Positions 24,990 through 36,150 of a stretch of 40,971 nt of DNA are shown here, piece after piece; position 1 is the first letter of the stretch, and every line of letters begins with the position of its first letter. Source of the stretch: Iodobacter sp. (GTDB taxonomy: Bacteria; Pseudomonadota; Gammaproteobacteria; Burkholderiales; Chitinibacteraceae). Both the position numbers and the translations under genes were made by a program. Location: positions 1 through 40,971 of the forward strand of contig NZ_JANXSO010000107.1 in assembly GCF_025352645.1 (NCBI RefSeq), read 5' to 3'. The notes under the pieces were generated by a model. That model was not told the DNA's origin. It saw nothing but the letters and a program-made list of their open reading frames with translations, and did no database searches.

Positions 24990-26606
24990 TTACGCCTCTA
25001 TACGGGCAATCAGCGCGCCCCAATGATCAAACTCAATCACACCTGATTTAATACTTGCGCCACTCAGGCCCGCATCGGCCAGTAGTGTGAGCTTGTCTTT
25101 ACAAGGCAGCGATTGATGACTTTCAGATAAATTAAACACGCACAGCCAGCGCTCACCATTGAGGCTGCGGCTAAAAGCCAGTAGCGGCTCAGGTGCATCC
25201 ACAAACTGAATGTCACCCTGCCAAAGCACGGCCTGCGCCTTACGCCAAGTAATAAAATGGCGATAAAAGTTTAAGGTAGATTCAGGATCACCCTCTTGCG
25301 TGCTGACGGCTAGCTGCTGATGTGATTCAGGCACCGGCAACCAAGGTGCGCCAGTACTAAAGCCAGCAGCGGCGGCATCATGCTGCCAAGGCATCGGGGT
25401 GCGGCAACCATCGCGGCCTTTAAACTCTGGCCACATGGCAATACCATAAGGATCTTGCAATAGCTCAAAGGGAATATCGGCCTCGGGCAAGCCCAGCTCG
25501 TCACCTTGCCACAGGCAGGCCGAGCCTCTGAAACACAGCAGCATCGCCAGCATGCTGCGCGAAAAGCGTGGATTATGGCTGTTCTTACCCCAGCGGCTCA
25601 GCACACGCATCACATCATGATTACCGATAGACCAGCAGCCCCAGCCATCGCCAATGCGTTTTTCAAGGTCTTCAATTTGCTTGCGGATATACGCCGCGCT
25701 AAAGTCTTTAGTCAGCAAATTAAAGCTATACGCCATATTCAGCTTATCGCCGCCGGTGGTGTACTCGGCCATCACTTTCAGGCTATCGTCATCCCCCACT
25801 TCACCCACGCTCATTGCGCAGTACTCATCCAGTAAGAGCCGCACGCGCTTTAGGAAAGCGATGTTTTCTGGCTGGGATTTATCATATACATGCGCTTGAA
25901 AGCCGTAAGGATTATCCGGACTAACCGTTTTGGTATCTTTACTTTTAGCGGGCGGATTATTACGCAGCTGGCGATCATGAAAATGGAAATTACACGCATC
26001 AAAACGGAAACCATCCACGCCACGCGCCAGCCAGAAACGAATCGCATCTAAAATGGCATCCTGCACGGCAGGGCAATGGAAATTTAAATCTGGCTGGCTA
26101 CTTAAAAAATTATGCAAATAATATTGGCAACGGCGGGTATCCCATGTCCACGCGGGGCCCCCAAATACAGATAGCCAATTATTAGGCGCAGAGCCATCAG
26201 CCTTGGCATCGGCCCACACATACCAATCGGCTTTGTCGCCCTTGCGGCTTAAGCGGCTATTGGCAAACCATGTGTTTTGATCCGAGGTATGCGAGAGCAC
26301 CTGATCGATCATCACTTTTAAGCCCAGCTCATGGGCTTTTGCTAGCACGGCATCAAAATCGGCCAATGTGCCAAACAGCGGATCAACCTGGCAATAATCG
26401 CTGACATCGTAGCCAAAATCTTTCATCGGCGATTTAAAAAACGGACTGATCCAGACCGCATCCACCCCCAGCGCGGCAATATAGGGCAATTTGCCGAGCA
26501 AGCCTTGCAAATCACCCACGCCATCGGCATTGGCATCTGCAAAGCTGCGTGGATAAACTTGATAGATGACTGCACCACGCCACCATTCACGATCTGTCTT
26601 GAGCAT
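24990..26606 (-). CDS. GH13 alpha-glucosidase (oligo-1,6-glucosidase/maltase type)
   Basis: The 538-residue cytoplasmic enzyme shows the GH13 conserved regions: the start REWWRGAVIYQVYPRSFADAN, region I MIDQVLSHTSD, region II DGFRFDACNF with nucleophile Asp, region III MSVGEVGDDD with the acid/base Glu, and region IV SIGNHDVMRV with the third Asp. A C-terminal beta domain follows. Without a signal peptide it should cleave imported maltose or maltodextrins to glucose. Val after the Asp of HDV is often quoted for alpha-1,4 rather than alpha-1,6 preference (GH13_23-like), but I would not decide on that alone. It is coupled to malK. Confidence 0.9.
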   Translation of the reverse strand: MLKTDREWWRGAVIYQVYPRSFADANADGVGDLQGLLGKLPYIAALGVDAVWISPFFKSPMKDFGYDVSDYCQVDPLFGTLADFDAVLAKAHELGLKVMIDQVLSHTSDQNTWFANSRLSRKGDKADWYVWADAKADGSAPNNWLSVFGGPAWTWDTRRCQYYLHNFLSSQPDLNFHCPAVQDAILDAIRFWLARGVDGFRFDACNFHFHDRQLRNNPPAKSKDTKTVSPDNPYGFQAHVYDKSQPENIAFLKRVRLLLDEYCAMSVGEVGDDDSLKVMAEYTTGGDKLNMAYSFNLLTKDFSAAYIRKQIEDLEKRIGDGWGCWSIGNHDVMRVLSRWGKNSHNPRFSRSMLAMLLCFRGSACLWQGDELGLPEADIPFELLQDPYGIAMWPEFKGRDGCRTPMPWQHDAAAAGFSTGAPWLPVPESHQQLAVSTQEGDPESTLNFYRHFITWRKAQAVLWQGDIQFVDAPEPLLAFSRSLNGERWLCVFNLSESHQSLPCKDKLTLLADAGLSGASIKSGVIEFDHWGALIARIEA

Positions 26607-26730
26607 GACTCAATCCATTTTAAAATTCTGGGCATGGCCCAAAGGGGTTAAACACGCTAAATCAGCCTAAATATCATCTAAACAACTTGGGCCAACTTAG
26701 CTCTTAGTTCATTTCCTGCCACAGCACACC

Positions 26731-26804
26731 CATCATCCCAGAATGGTTTTATCTGGGATCCAGTAGAGCCACTGGATTCCCGACAAAAGCACTCGGGAAT
26801 GATG
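26731..26804. repeat. Element A, second full copy
   Basis: CATCATCCCAGA...TCTGGGATCCAG and CTGGATTCCCGA...TCGGGAATGATG form two facing hairpins. The outer six bases CATCAT/ATGATG differ from the 23735 copy but still pair. Confidence 0.8.
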
Positions 26805-26942
26805 CTATGTGAGCCATTTCAGGAAGTTATTTCGAGACCGAACACGCAGGCCTTGTCTAATATTAGACAGCGGTAAAAATCTATATTTTTAAATTGAAAA
26901 AACTCAAAGTAAATAGCCAGATTTATAAACGCTTTTCTCCAT

Positions 26943-26975
26943 GAAACTCCGTGTTCTCTGTGGCCTCCGTGTTTC
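26943..26975. repeat. Partial repeat B
   Basis: GAAAC-TCCGTG-TTCTCTGTGG-CCTCCGTG-TTTC shares the CTCTGTG building block with the 22288 copy. Confidence 0.5.
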
Positions 26976-27021
26976 AAGATTTGGGTTGTCTAAATATCAG
27001 TTAAGACTGAGCCAGCCCAAC

Positions 27022-28813
<1,792 letters not shown>

Positions 28814-29827
28814 TTAAATCAAACAAGCCTGATCACTGGTGCCTGGCTGCAATACGGTTGGCCAAAGCACTTGCAGGGATGCAGGGTCTTCCCCTCTTAG
28901 CCGTGCCAACATCAGCGTTGCCAGCGTTACACCCGCTTCACGCGGTTCAGGCTGGCGGATGGCGGTAATGTTTTGCCCCATAGCCAGCTCAGGAGCTACG
29001 CCACCAAAGACAATCAATGAAATATCCGTTCCAGCCCTTAATTCAGCTTGGCGCAAGGCCGTTAACACCCCCATCGCCGCCAGATTATTATCCACCACCA
29101 CCGCAGTTGGCCGCAGGCTTTGCTTAAGTAGACGATGCATTAGTGCCTCACCCATTTGCGCCGTCAGTGCGCCTTCTTGTAGTAAGGCCGGATCAATCGT
29201 CACATTCGCGGCCTGCATCGCAGCCACAAATCCCTGCTTACGCTGCATGGCAAAATTAAGCGCCAAGGGCGCAGAAATCAGGGCGATTCGCTTATGCCCC
29301 AGAGCCAGCAAGCGCGCTACTGCAGCACGTGTGCCCGCATCATTATCGTAATCAAACCAAGGATAAGGCGTATCCATTTGTGAACGGCCATGCGCCACAA
29401 AAGGAAACTGGCACGATTGTAAATAGCGTAATCGCTCATCAAATACACAAGTGCGGGCCACAATCAGCCCATCCACCCTATGGCCTGCCGTAATGCGCTG
29501 GTAAGTCTGTAGCTCATTATGATTATCGGCTGAGATCAGCATCAGATCGATGCCCGCATCATTAAACTGATCGGTCATCCCGCCAACAATGGCATGAAAA
29601 ACGGGGTCATTTAAATCATTGGGTTGCAGTGGATAAATCATTCCAACGCAATCGGTGCGGCCCAGCGCCAGTTTTCTGGCGGTACTATTGGGGCGATACC
29701 CATGCCGCTCAGCCGCCGCAGCTACTTTTAGCCGCGTTTTTTCACTGACATCAGAAAAGCCATTTAAAGCGCGGCTTACCGTCGTTGGCGATAAATTCAG
29801 TAGCAGAGCCAATTCCCGCAAGTTCAT
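28814..29827 (-). CDS. LacI-family transcriptional regulator of the maltose locus
   Basis: The 337-residue protein has an N-terminal LacI helix-turn-helix and hinge (LRELALLLNLSPTTVSRALN ... RHGYRPNSTARKLALGRTDCVG), then a periplasmic-binding-protein-like sensor domain (IDLMLISADNH, VDGLIVARTC, ALGHKRIALIS, TAVVVDNNLAAMGVLTAL, ITAIRQPEPREAGVTLATLML). The ATG at 29827 gives the standard length and puts the helix-turn-helix at the start; the longer upstream reading lacks support. It lies at the head of the maltose genes and likely controls lamB and those downstream in response to a sugar. LacI-type control is known as MalI, MalR or AglR in other proteobacteria; I cannot pick a name. Confidence 0.88.
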   Translation of the reverse strand: MNLRELALLLNLSPTTVSRALNGFSDVSEKTRLKVAAAAERHGYRPNSTARKLALGRTDCVGMIYPLQPNDLNDPVFHAIVGGMTDQFNDAGIDLMLISADNHNELQTYQRITAGHRVDGLIVARTCVFDERLRYLQSCQFPFVAHGRSQMDTPYPWFDYDNDAGTRAAVARLLALGHKRIALISAPLALNFAMQRKQGFVAAMQAANVTIDPALLQEGALTAQMGEALMHRLLKQSLRPTAVVVDNNLAAMGVLTALRQAELRAGTDISLIVFGGVAPELAMGQNITAIRQPEPREAGVTLATLMLARLRGEDPASLQVLWPTVLQPGTSDQACLI

Positions 29828-30005
29828 TATGTGTACTGTAAGATTTTGATCATTGAGCTTATACCACGCTGCCAGTCGATTACACCAGAATTCAAAATTC
29901 TGAAGAGTGCAAATGCGAATATCACCTAAAAAAAGCAAACTGAATTAGCCCGCACTGATTCAAAAATGGATTCATAGACCAATGCAGGCCTTAAATAGCG
30001 CGATA

Positions 30006-30850
30006 TTATGCCGCCAACCATTTTTTTAGCATGGCTTGCAGTGCCTCGATATTAATGGGTTTAGCGAGAAAATCATCCATACCTGCGCCCCCGCACTCCC
30101 ATTATTGCCTTAAGCGCGGGTGTATTTGAGCAAGATCGCCAACAGTGCCTTGACGCAGCATGGTGATTCCTAGCTGGCGAATCTGCCGCGTGGCTTCAAA
30201 ACCATCAATATCCGGCATCTGGCAATCCACAAAAATCAGGGCAAGCTTAGCGCAATCGCTTCGCGCCCATCCTCTGCCAGCTTCAGCGCAAAGCCCAACT
30301 TAGATAAAATTGTTTTGATAACGGTTAAATTAAGCGGGTTATCGTCGACCACCAAAATAGGCAGTGCACACTTTGCAGCGGGGCTTGCATACAGTGCCTT
30401 AGCGGGCACGTAGCTAGGCGCGGAAAAATCCAACTCTATACGGATACAAAACCAAAAGCAGGAGCCCTTGCCAAGCTCGCTTTCCAGCCCTACCTCACCC
30501 TCCATTAACCTAGCCAATTCACGCACAATAGATAGCCCCAGCCCGCTGCCACCATATTTACGTGTATTGTTATTATCAATCTGAGAAAAAGGCAGAAATA
30601 GCGCTAATTGCTGCTCTGGGCTAATGCCAATACCCGAGTCATAGACTTTAAACATCAGCATGGCGTGGTCTTTTTCGCGGCGGCTTTCATAAGCCTCTAC
30701 GGTGACAGTGCCAGATTCTGCACGATAGTAAAAATACACAAGGCTATAAAGTGTAAACAAGCACCTTGCTCAGCCTCACCATCTCTGCCAAAATTTGCCA
30801 TCCTGTCATTGGGGAGTAGCTATCTTTCGCGCAAAGCGAGGGAGGTGACG
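30006..30850 (-). pseudogene. Hybrid histidine kinase remnant (HATPase plus receiver)
   Basis: Pieces in several frames rebuild the C-terminal half of a hybrid sensor kinase. These are WQILAEMVRLSKVLV (before 30760), then TVEAYESRREKDHAMLMFK, YDSGIGISPEQQLALFLPFS and GGSGLGLSIVRELARLMEG of the HATPase domain, LPILVVDDNPLNLTVIKTIL of a receiver, then after a frameshift near 30240 ALIFVDCQMPDIDGFEATRQ, and in a third frame MDDFLAKPINIEALQAMLKK to a TAA at 30008-30006. At least three indels or stops make it non-functional, and the sensor and HisKA parts are absent. Confidence 0.75.
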
Positions 30851-31005
30851 TCAACAAACTTGCAGTCTCTTGCTGCATGGCGTCATTAGTAATCGGCGAA
30901 TAGCGGATTACCCAGCGAGACCTTTGGCCTCGATGCGTTTGCCTGCCGGGCAAGCCGTATCGTTGCGCCATTGGTTTATTTGCTTGCCCGGCATTGTGAT
31001 TTTGC

Positions 31006-31998
31006 ATGTTACTTACCCTACTGCTGTTTTTTTGCTCCGCCATTGCCATCTATTTAGCCTGTGATTATTTCGTTAACGCCATTGAATGGTGTGGGCGACA
31101 TATGAAGTTAGGCGCAACTGCCGTGGGCTCGGTCTTAGCTGCTTTTGGCACCGCCTTACCAGAAAGCGCCGTCACTTTTACCGCCGTAGTATTGGGTAGC
31201 ACACCCGAACAAAAAGACATCGGGGTTGGTGCCGCCATGGGTGGTCCCTTGGTTTTGGCAACCATTGCCTATGCGGTAGTTGGCTTAGCGCTATGGCGTA
31301 ATCGTCAGCGATTAGCGCGCAAAGATTATTTAGTTCAAGTTGATCAAGTACGCCTTAGTCAAGATCAACTGGCTTTTTTAGCTATTTTTATATTTAAAGT
31401 AGCCCTTGGTTTAGTGGCGTTTGCCTATAAACCTTATCTAGGGCTGATCTTTTTACTCGCCTACGCCGTGTATGTATGGCGAGAGATTAATAGCGCCGAA
31501 ACCGCAGCGGAGGAAGAAGAGCTAGAACCGCTCAAGCTACGCCCCAATAGTAATAACTGGCGCTGGGCCGCTTTACAAGTCACGCTAGCGCTGGCCGTTA
31601 TCGCTTTTGCCTCGCATGTTTTTGTCGCCCAATTAGAAAGTTTAGGCGCACTACTTGGTTTGTCCCCACATTTAGTAGCGCTCTTACTCAGCCCCGTTGC
31701 CACCGAGCTACCAGAAATCATGAACACCCTAATTTGGGTACGCCAAGGGAAGGAGCGGCTAGCACTGGCTAATATCTCTGGCGCCATGATGATTCAGGCC
31801 ACTATTCCAAGCGCACTGGGTATTTTCTTCACCCCTTGGCGCTTTGATGGCCCATTACTGGCTTCTGGTATTGTCACCACAATTGCTATTGTGCTGCTAT
31901 GGCAGATGTTTAGGTGCGGGCACGTAAACTGCAAACAACTCAGCGCCATAGGGCTACTCTATGGCGTATTTGCGCTTGGCTTGGGGCTATATTTATAG
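31006..31998 (+). CDS. Na+/Ca2+-exchanger-type (CaCA superfamily) membrane protein
   Basis: This 330-residue inner-membrane protein has about ten helices and the two inverted alpha repeats of the family: GSVLAAFGTALPESAVTFTA (first, with G-T-x-x-P-E) and LLLSPVATELPEIMNTLIW (second, A-T-E-L-P-E), each supplying a Glu for cation binding. A charged cytoplasmic loop (AEEEELEPLKLRP) separates the halves. It probably exchanges Ca2+ or another cation for Na+ or H+. The first repeat has G-T-A-L-P-E-S as in YrbG-like proteins. It starts inside the upstream relic region and has no obvious operon partner. Confidence 0.88.
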   Translation: MLLTLLLFFCSAIAIYLACDYFVNAIEWCGRHMKLGATAVGSVLAAFGTALPESAVTFTAVVLGSTPEQKDIGVGAAMGGPLVLATIAYAVVGLALWRNRQRLARKDYLVQVDQVRLSQDQLAFLAIFIFKVALGLVAFAYKPYLGLIFLLAYAVYVWREINSAETAAEEEELEPLKLRPNSNNWRWAALQVTLALAVIAFASHVFVAQLESLGALLGLSPHLVALLLSPVATELPEIMNTLIWVRQGKERLALANISGAMMIQATIPSALGIFFTPWRFDGPLLASGIVTTIAIVLLWQMFRCGHVNCKQLSAIGLLYGVFALGLGLYL

Positions 31999-32182
31999 AT
32001 GGAATGGTCTTTATCAAAGGCTTAGAGCCCCTTGCCAGTTAGTGGATTCAACGATAAGAGGGTGTGCCCATCACAGCGCACACTCTTATTTATTTGTGTT
32101 TACACCTGCTACTGGCGCATTAAAGTACACAAGCAAAGCCACTGCTTAGGCATAATTTACAGCCTCGATACTCGGATTATAA

Positions 32183-32725
32183 ATGTGCAAAAAAATACAA
32201 CTTCTTGCCCTATCCGGCAGCCTGCGAGCCACTTCGCGCAATACTGCCTTGCTAAGAGCCATGCAGCAGCTTGCCCCCGCAAGTATCAATATCACGCTAT
32301 ATCAGCAGCTCGCGCTGATTCCCCCATTCAACCCTGATTTAGATATCGACGATTTTCCTGTTATTGCCGATTTAAGAGATCAAATCATCCAAGCCGATGG
32401 CTTAATTGTCGCTAGCCCAGAGTATGCTCACGGAGTGAGCGGCGTGCTCAAAAACGCCTTAGATTGGCTAGTGAGCACACCAGCTTTGGTCAATAAACCC
32501 GTAGTCACCTTCAACGCAGCGCCACGCGCCCATCACGCCTTTGACTCACTACAAGAAATACTCAAAATGATGTCGGCACACTGGATAGCTGATGCCTCTA
32601 TTACCCTCCCCATTATTGGAGCAATTGAAACGGCAGCAGATATTGTGGCGAATAAGGTATGCCATAGCGCAATTAGCTCGGCCCTAATATGCTTTACAAA
32701 TGAGATTGAAAGATTAAAGAACTGA
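32183..32725 (+). CDS. NAD(P)H-dependent FMN reductase family protein
   Basis: The 180-residue flavodoxin-fold protein has the FMN phosphate loop LSGSLRATSRNTALLRAM and the conserved SPEYAHGVSGVLKNALDWL segment that holds the flavin, as in ChrR/YieF-like reductases. It likely reduces quinones, chromate-like oxidants or azo compounds with NAD(P)H; the physiological substrate is unknown. The ATG at 32183 is directly followed by the first beta strand. It stands alone. Confidence 0.88.
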   Translation: MCKKIQLLALSGSLRATSRNTALLRAMQQLAPASINITLYQQLALIPPFNPDLDIDDFPVIADLRDQIIQADGLIVASPEYAHGVSGVLKNALDWLVSTPALVNKPVVTFNAAPRAHHAFDSLQEILKMMSAHWIADASITLPIIGAIETAADIVANKVCHSAISSALICFTNEIERLKN

Positions 32726-33004
32726 GCCGTGAAATGGTCAAGCAGATAGCTCAGGAGGCAGATCAAACGCCTTTAGCGCCGATTAAAGCACCACAAAACT
32801 CAGTTAAGCGGCATTAATAAACACATAAGTGATAACGCTAGCGGGTAAATCCCTTTATCATCTGCCACCAGCGCATATAGCAGCCTTGCTTTTCTTGGCT
32901 ACAAAGCGCCAAGGCCAATCAGTGCCTAGGCTTAATTTCAAGCAGCTGTTGTAAGCATCAACTAAAGCTAGCGTTTGACCGCATTTTTTTATCAGGATTA
33001 CCCA

Positions 33005-33499
33005 ATGAATCACGCTCTAATCACCGAATTATTCGAAATCATCGCCGACGGCGGCCTAGAAGAAAACGACATCGCTGCAATGAGCGCTGAAGTGATCAAA
33101 GCACATGCCGATGCTCAGACCTACCTCGCCAATGATCCAGCAAGTAGCTACAAAGAAGAGTTTGCTATTCCACTCTGGGAATGGGTATTGCTTGAGCAAC
33201 TTGAAGATGGCCTGATTTTTAAATCATCCCAAGCAGAAGAGCTATACAAGCAAATTGAAGATGCCTTTGGCGAAGGCGAGCTAGAACTCAGCGCCGATGC
33301 ACTTACGGCACTGACCACAGCCGGTGCGCTTAGCCGCATTCAAAACGAACTTGCCCCTGCCTTTACACTGATTAATTTCAGCAAGAACGTTGCAAACGAA
33401 ATGCAAATTCTGCTGGTGCGCAGTAATAAGCTCGAGCGTTTTATGGCGCTTTGCCAAGCCCTTGGCCTTGCTGCCACAGCAAGTTGTGCCAATCACTAA
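33005..33499 (+). CDS. Acidic hypothetical protein
   Basis: No family recognised. The 164-residue soluble protein is strongly acidic in the first two thirds (ELFEIIADGGLEENDIAAMS; KQIEDAFGEGELELSADALT) and appears all-helical. There is no signal peptide or membrane helix; two Cys lie near the C-terminus. AGGA stands eight bases before ATG 33005, so I prefer it to the upstream 32975 start. The gene is monocistronic, ending at a strong bidirectional hairpin shared with pldA. Confidence 0.7.
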   Translation: MNHALITELFEIIADGGLEENDIAAMSAEVIKAHADAQTYLANDPASSYKEEFAIPLWEWVLLEQLEDGLIFKSSQAEELYKQIEDAFGEGELELSADALTALTTAGALSRIQNELAPAFTLINFSKNVANEMQILLVRSNKLERFMALCQALGLAATASCANH

Positions 33500-33510
33500 T
33501 TTTGGCAAAA

Positions 33511-33550
33511 AAATAGCGCCGCAAATAAGTCATTATTTGCGGCGCTATTT
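33511..33550. terminator. Bidirectional terminator between gene 33005 and pldA
   Basis: An 18-bp perfect stem (AAATAGCGCCGCAAATAA and complement) has a 4-base loop. The minus strand is followed by a T7 run, so it also serves the convergent pldA transcript. Confidence 0.88.
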
Positions 33551-33629
33551 AATCAAAAAATTATTGATGTATTTTTAGTTTTTTGGCTAAATCTCATTTA
33601 ATTTACTTTAAATAACGCTAATTTAACAA

Positions 33630-34676
33630 TTAAAAGCCATCATTAATGGCAAGTCCAACGCCAATCGTGGTTTGCTTCCAATTATAATCAATCATACTTT
33701 CACCATAGCCACTAAAAACCTGCACGTAACCACGTAATGGCCCAAGCACAGGCGGCGTAAACCACCCCGCCTTGATTGCCCCCCTACCGGTACTTAGGTT
33801 ACCGCGCAGCTCACCCGTAAAGCTATTGCCTTGCCAGCGATAGACCGCACTTAGTTTTCCATGCCCTAAATAATCAACAATATCTGGGTTATCATCTGTA
33901 TCGGCATTTTCTTTGACCCGATACCAAACTGTACCAAACAATGCAAGATTACCTTTTTCTACACCCACTTCAGAATAAAACCGATTCCAACTGCGTGAAA
34001 TAGAATCTGAACGCCCATTAGATTCATGGATAAATCCTCCATTTAATAGCATCCACTTAACGCCAGCTCCTAAATCTAGATTTGGGCGATAGCTCACAAT
34101 TAATTCGGGCATATAATTGCTATCACGAAATGGCCGTGAAACTTCACTATTATACAATTGCCAATGGCTTTGCTGAGTATACGCAGCCCATATACCCCAG
34201 CGCCTATCATCCGTCGTCCAAAGACGGTTTTTAAAACTCAGTTGAAATTTTGCCTCAACCTTATTTAAATTATATTTTTCATCAGCAGAGGTGCGATAAG
34301 GGGCATTATTAGGATTATTTGAATAACGCCCAAGCAAAAAGTAATTTTCTCTAAAAAATGATATTTTGTATGGGTCAGATAAAGGATCAAAGCCCCAAGC
34401 AGCATCAATCACTGAAACAATGCTTGGATCCGCGCGCACAGATTCAACTTTCGGCGCTTCAGCCACATTTAAGGCAGGTACTGGGCTAGCCGCTACCGTA
34501 GCCTCTGGCTTATCAAAACGCTCGGCTAATAAATCGTAGCAAGCCAAGCGCTCTACTCTAGCAGTGATCTTTCTGCAATCCACTGCCGTGGTTGGTTCAA
34601 CCTGAGCAAAGCTACTACAAGCCGCCATAGTAAAAAAAAGTGCACTAAGGCAAAGTCTATTCTGAGACAATTTCAT
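33630..34676 (-). CDS. pldA: Outer-membrane phospholipase A1 (OMPLA)
   Basis: The 348-residue protein has an N-terminal signal (LCLSALFFTMAACSSFA), a variable linker, then the 12-strand barrel beginning SDPYKISFFRENYFLLGRYS. The catalytic region GGFIHESNGRSDSISRSWNR contains the His and Ser of the OMPLA active site (H-x-S-N-G-x-S-x-x-x-S-R-x-W-N-R). The protein ends in an aromatic Phe as outer-membrane barrels do. It hydrolyses phospholipids at the outer leaflet when calcium is present and the protein dimerises. The AAC in the signal could be a lipobox, but SP I cleavage after SFA is also possible. Confidence 0.92.
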   Translation of the reverse strand: MKLSQNRLCLSALFFTMAACSSFAQVEPTTAVDCRKITARVERLACYDLLAERFDKPEATVAASPVPALNVAEAPKVESVRADPSIVSVIDAAWGFDPLSDPYKISFFRENYFLLGRYSNNPNNAPYRTSADEKYNLNKVEAKFQLSFKNRLWTTDDRRWGIWAAYTQQSHWQLYNSEVSRPFRDSNYMPELIVSYRPNLDLGAGVKWMLLNGGFIHESNGRSDSISRSWNRFYSEVGVEKGNLALFGTVWYRVKENADTDDNPDIVDYLGHGKLSAVYRWQGNSFTGELRGNLSTGRGAIKAGWFTPPVLGPLRGYVQVFSGYGESMIDYNWKQTTIGVGLAINDGF

Positions 34677-34998
34677 GTTTAATCCAGTTTATTAATCAAT
34701 TTAAAAATCAAGCTTGCGTTAAATACCAAGAGATCAATAACACAGTAAGCGCCCACACTGATCACGGCTCATAAGACTCCGAAAATAACTAAAATCAGTG
34801 TCGCCATTCCCGCGTAGAGCCTGTCCTCGAATACTTTAGTCGGGAGCGGAAGCCAGCTACGCAGTTGGATTCCCGACAAAAACACTCGGGGATGGCGCTT
34901 TTTTAATCTGCTTGAAATTCATAAAAACTTGTTATTCTCTACTTATACATCAATAGGCAGTACATTCAATATCGCTCTTCTCATACTAAAAATTAGCA
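34677..34998. other. 322-base gap carrying element A
   Basis: Contains the third full copy of element A (34802-34897). No coding sequence was seen. The pldA promoter should lie near 34690-34790. Confidence 0.5.
34802..34897. repeat. Element A, third full copy
   Basis: CGCCATTCCCGC on the left and TTGGATTCCCGA...TCGGGGATGGCG on the right flank a longer, diverged centre. The ends CGCCAT/ATGGCG pair, with a different sequence from the other copies. Confidence 0.75.
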
Positions 34999-35661
34999 TC
35001 AGCCTAATAACCCTGCCCCAACGTTAATAGACAAGCCCAATATACTCATATTAAACAAAAAAGATAATACTGACTGCAGCAAAGCAATTTGCCGCACTTT
35101 AGGGCTAGCAATGGCAACATCTGCCGTTTGCGAAGCAACCGCAATAGTAAATGAAAAATAGAGGAAATCCCAATAAGAGGGCTCTGGTGGATGATCAGGA
35201 AACAACAGTGGCTTAGCCCCCACCCCAGACAAATAAAATATATGCGCATAATGCAGAGCAAAAGCGGTGGGCAATAATAGCCAAGATGCCGCCAAGGTAA
35301 AAAAAGTCAGCGCAATGCTAAATGTTTTCTCTAAGCCCCGTAATTGATTAACTGAGCTTATTTCTAATAAAATAGCCAACAGGCTTACTATACTCCCGAC
35401 ACAAACCAAAATCAGCACCAAAAAAGCGCTTTCATCCTGAAGTCGAGCAATTTTACGAATATGTTGAGGGTCTGCCCGCAGCATAAGCCACCAAAGTGTC
35501 ATCAAATAAAACCACGCTAATACATTCCAACTGACAATTCCCCGACTCAATGCAGACAACTCTTTGGGCAAAAAAACAAAACAAATCAGCCCAGCCAGAA
35601 CAGCTAAAATAAGCCGTGGCCTTGTTTGTGTAAACACAAATAAATTATTTTTAAAATTCAT
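34999..35661 (-). CDS. DUF1345-family membrane protein
   Basis: This 220-residue inner-membrane protein has about six helices. The sequence YWDFLYFSFTIAVASQTADVAIASPKVRQIAL, followed by LSFLFNMSILGLSINVGAGLL, is the conserved C-terminal core of DUF1345, which resembles the pore region of two-helix ion channels. Function is unknown. I chose ATG 35661 (MNFKNN), because the 12 residues before it in the longer frame are not conserved in style and no ribosome site supports them. Confidence 0.85.
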   Translation of the reverse strand: MNFKNNLFVFTQTRPRLILAVLAGLICFVFLPKELSALSRGIVSWNVLAWFYLMTLWWLMLRADPQHIRKIARLQDESAFLVLILVCVGSIVSLLAILLEISSVNQLRGLEKTFSIALTFFTLAASWLLLPTAFALHYAHIFYLSGVGAKPLLFPDHPPEPSYWDFLYFSFTIAVASQTADVAIASPKVRQIALLQSVLSFLFNMSILGLSINVGAGLLG

Positions 35662-36150
35662 AAAAAGTAGTACCCCACTTAAACTACCAACACACATCAG
35701 TATATTTAAAAGTGCATTGATCTACTCATTTTTAAATATACTTTAGGAAGTATCAAAAAACCTATACTCCTAAATAAGACAAGACGCGTATTAACAACTA
35801 GACGCCACATATATATTATATGTAAGAATATTTTTTAATGTGCAACGCAGTATTATGAGCAAAGATGGATTTTCCGAGGTTTCCTCTACTGAACTGATGC
35901 CCCATCAATAGCAACATACCGGTCTTAAATAGGGCGTTATTTTTACACCAAAGCAGAGTAGATTTAAAACGCGTTAAGTGCATGAGCGCCATTAATTTAG
36001 CTAAATTGACATTCTACATATCAAAGCATATTTGCCAATATTAAATAACACGCAAAAAATCGTAGCGTCCTATTTATGACGCTACGATTAAATTAAATTG
36101 CAATTAAAATAGCTAAGCCTGTGACCTATAAAACACAGCTTTTACCTTTA
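35662..36150. other. 489-base gap: only the usg terminator recognised
   Basis: AT-rich sequence without a convincing ORF. An AT-rich inverted repeat ACATATA-TAT-TATATGT lies at 35807-35823. The hairpin at 36058-36089 belongs to the usg transcript. Confidence 0.5.
36052..36089 (-). terminator. Terminator of usg
   Basis: AATCGTAGCGTC (36058-36069) pairs with GACGCTACGATT (36078-36089). On the minus strand the stem is followed by a T6 run, about 60 bases after the usg stop. Confidence 0.88.

Larger units (their letters stand above)
26607..27021. other. 415-base gap with copies of repeats A and B
   Basis: The gap between lamB and the alpha-glucosidase gene contains element A (26731-26804) and a partial repeat B (26943-26975). 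Otherwise it shows no coding sequence. The repeats may give partial termination after lamB; a promoter for the alpha-glucosidase-malK pair could lie near 26620-26720. Confidence 0.5.
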
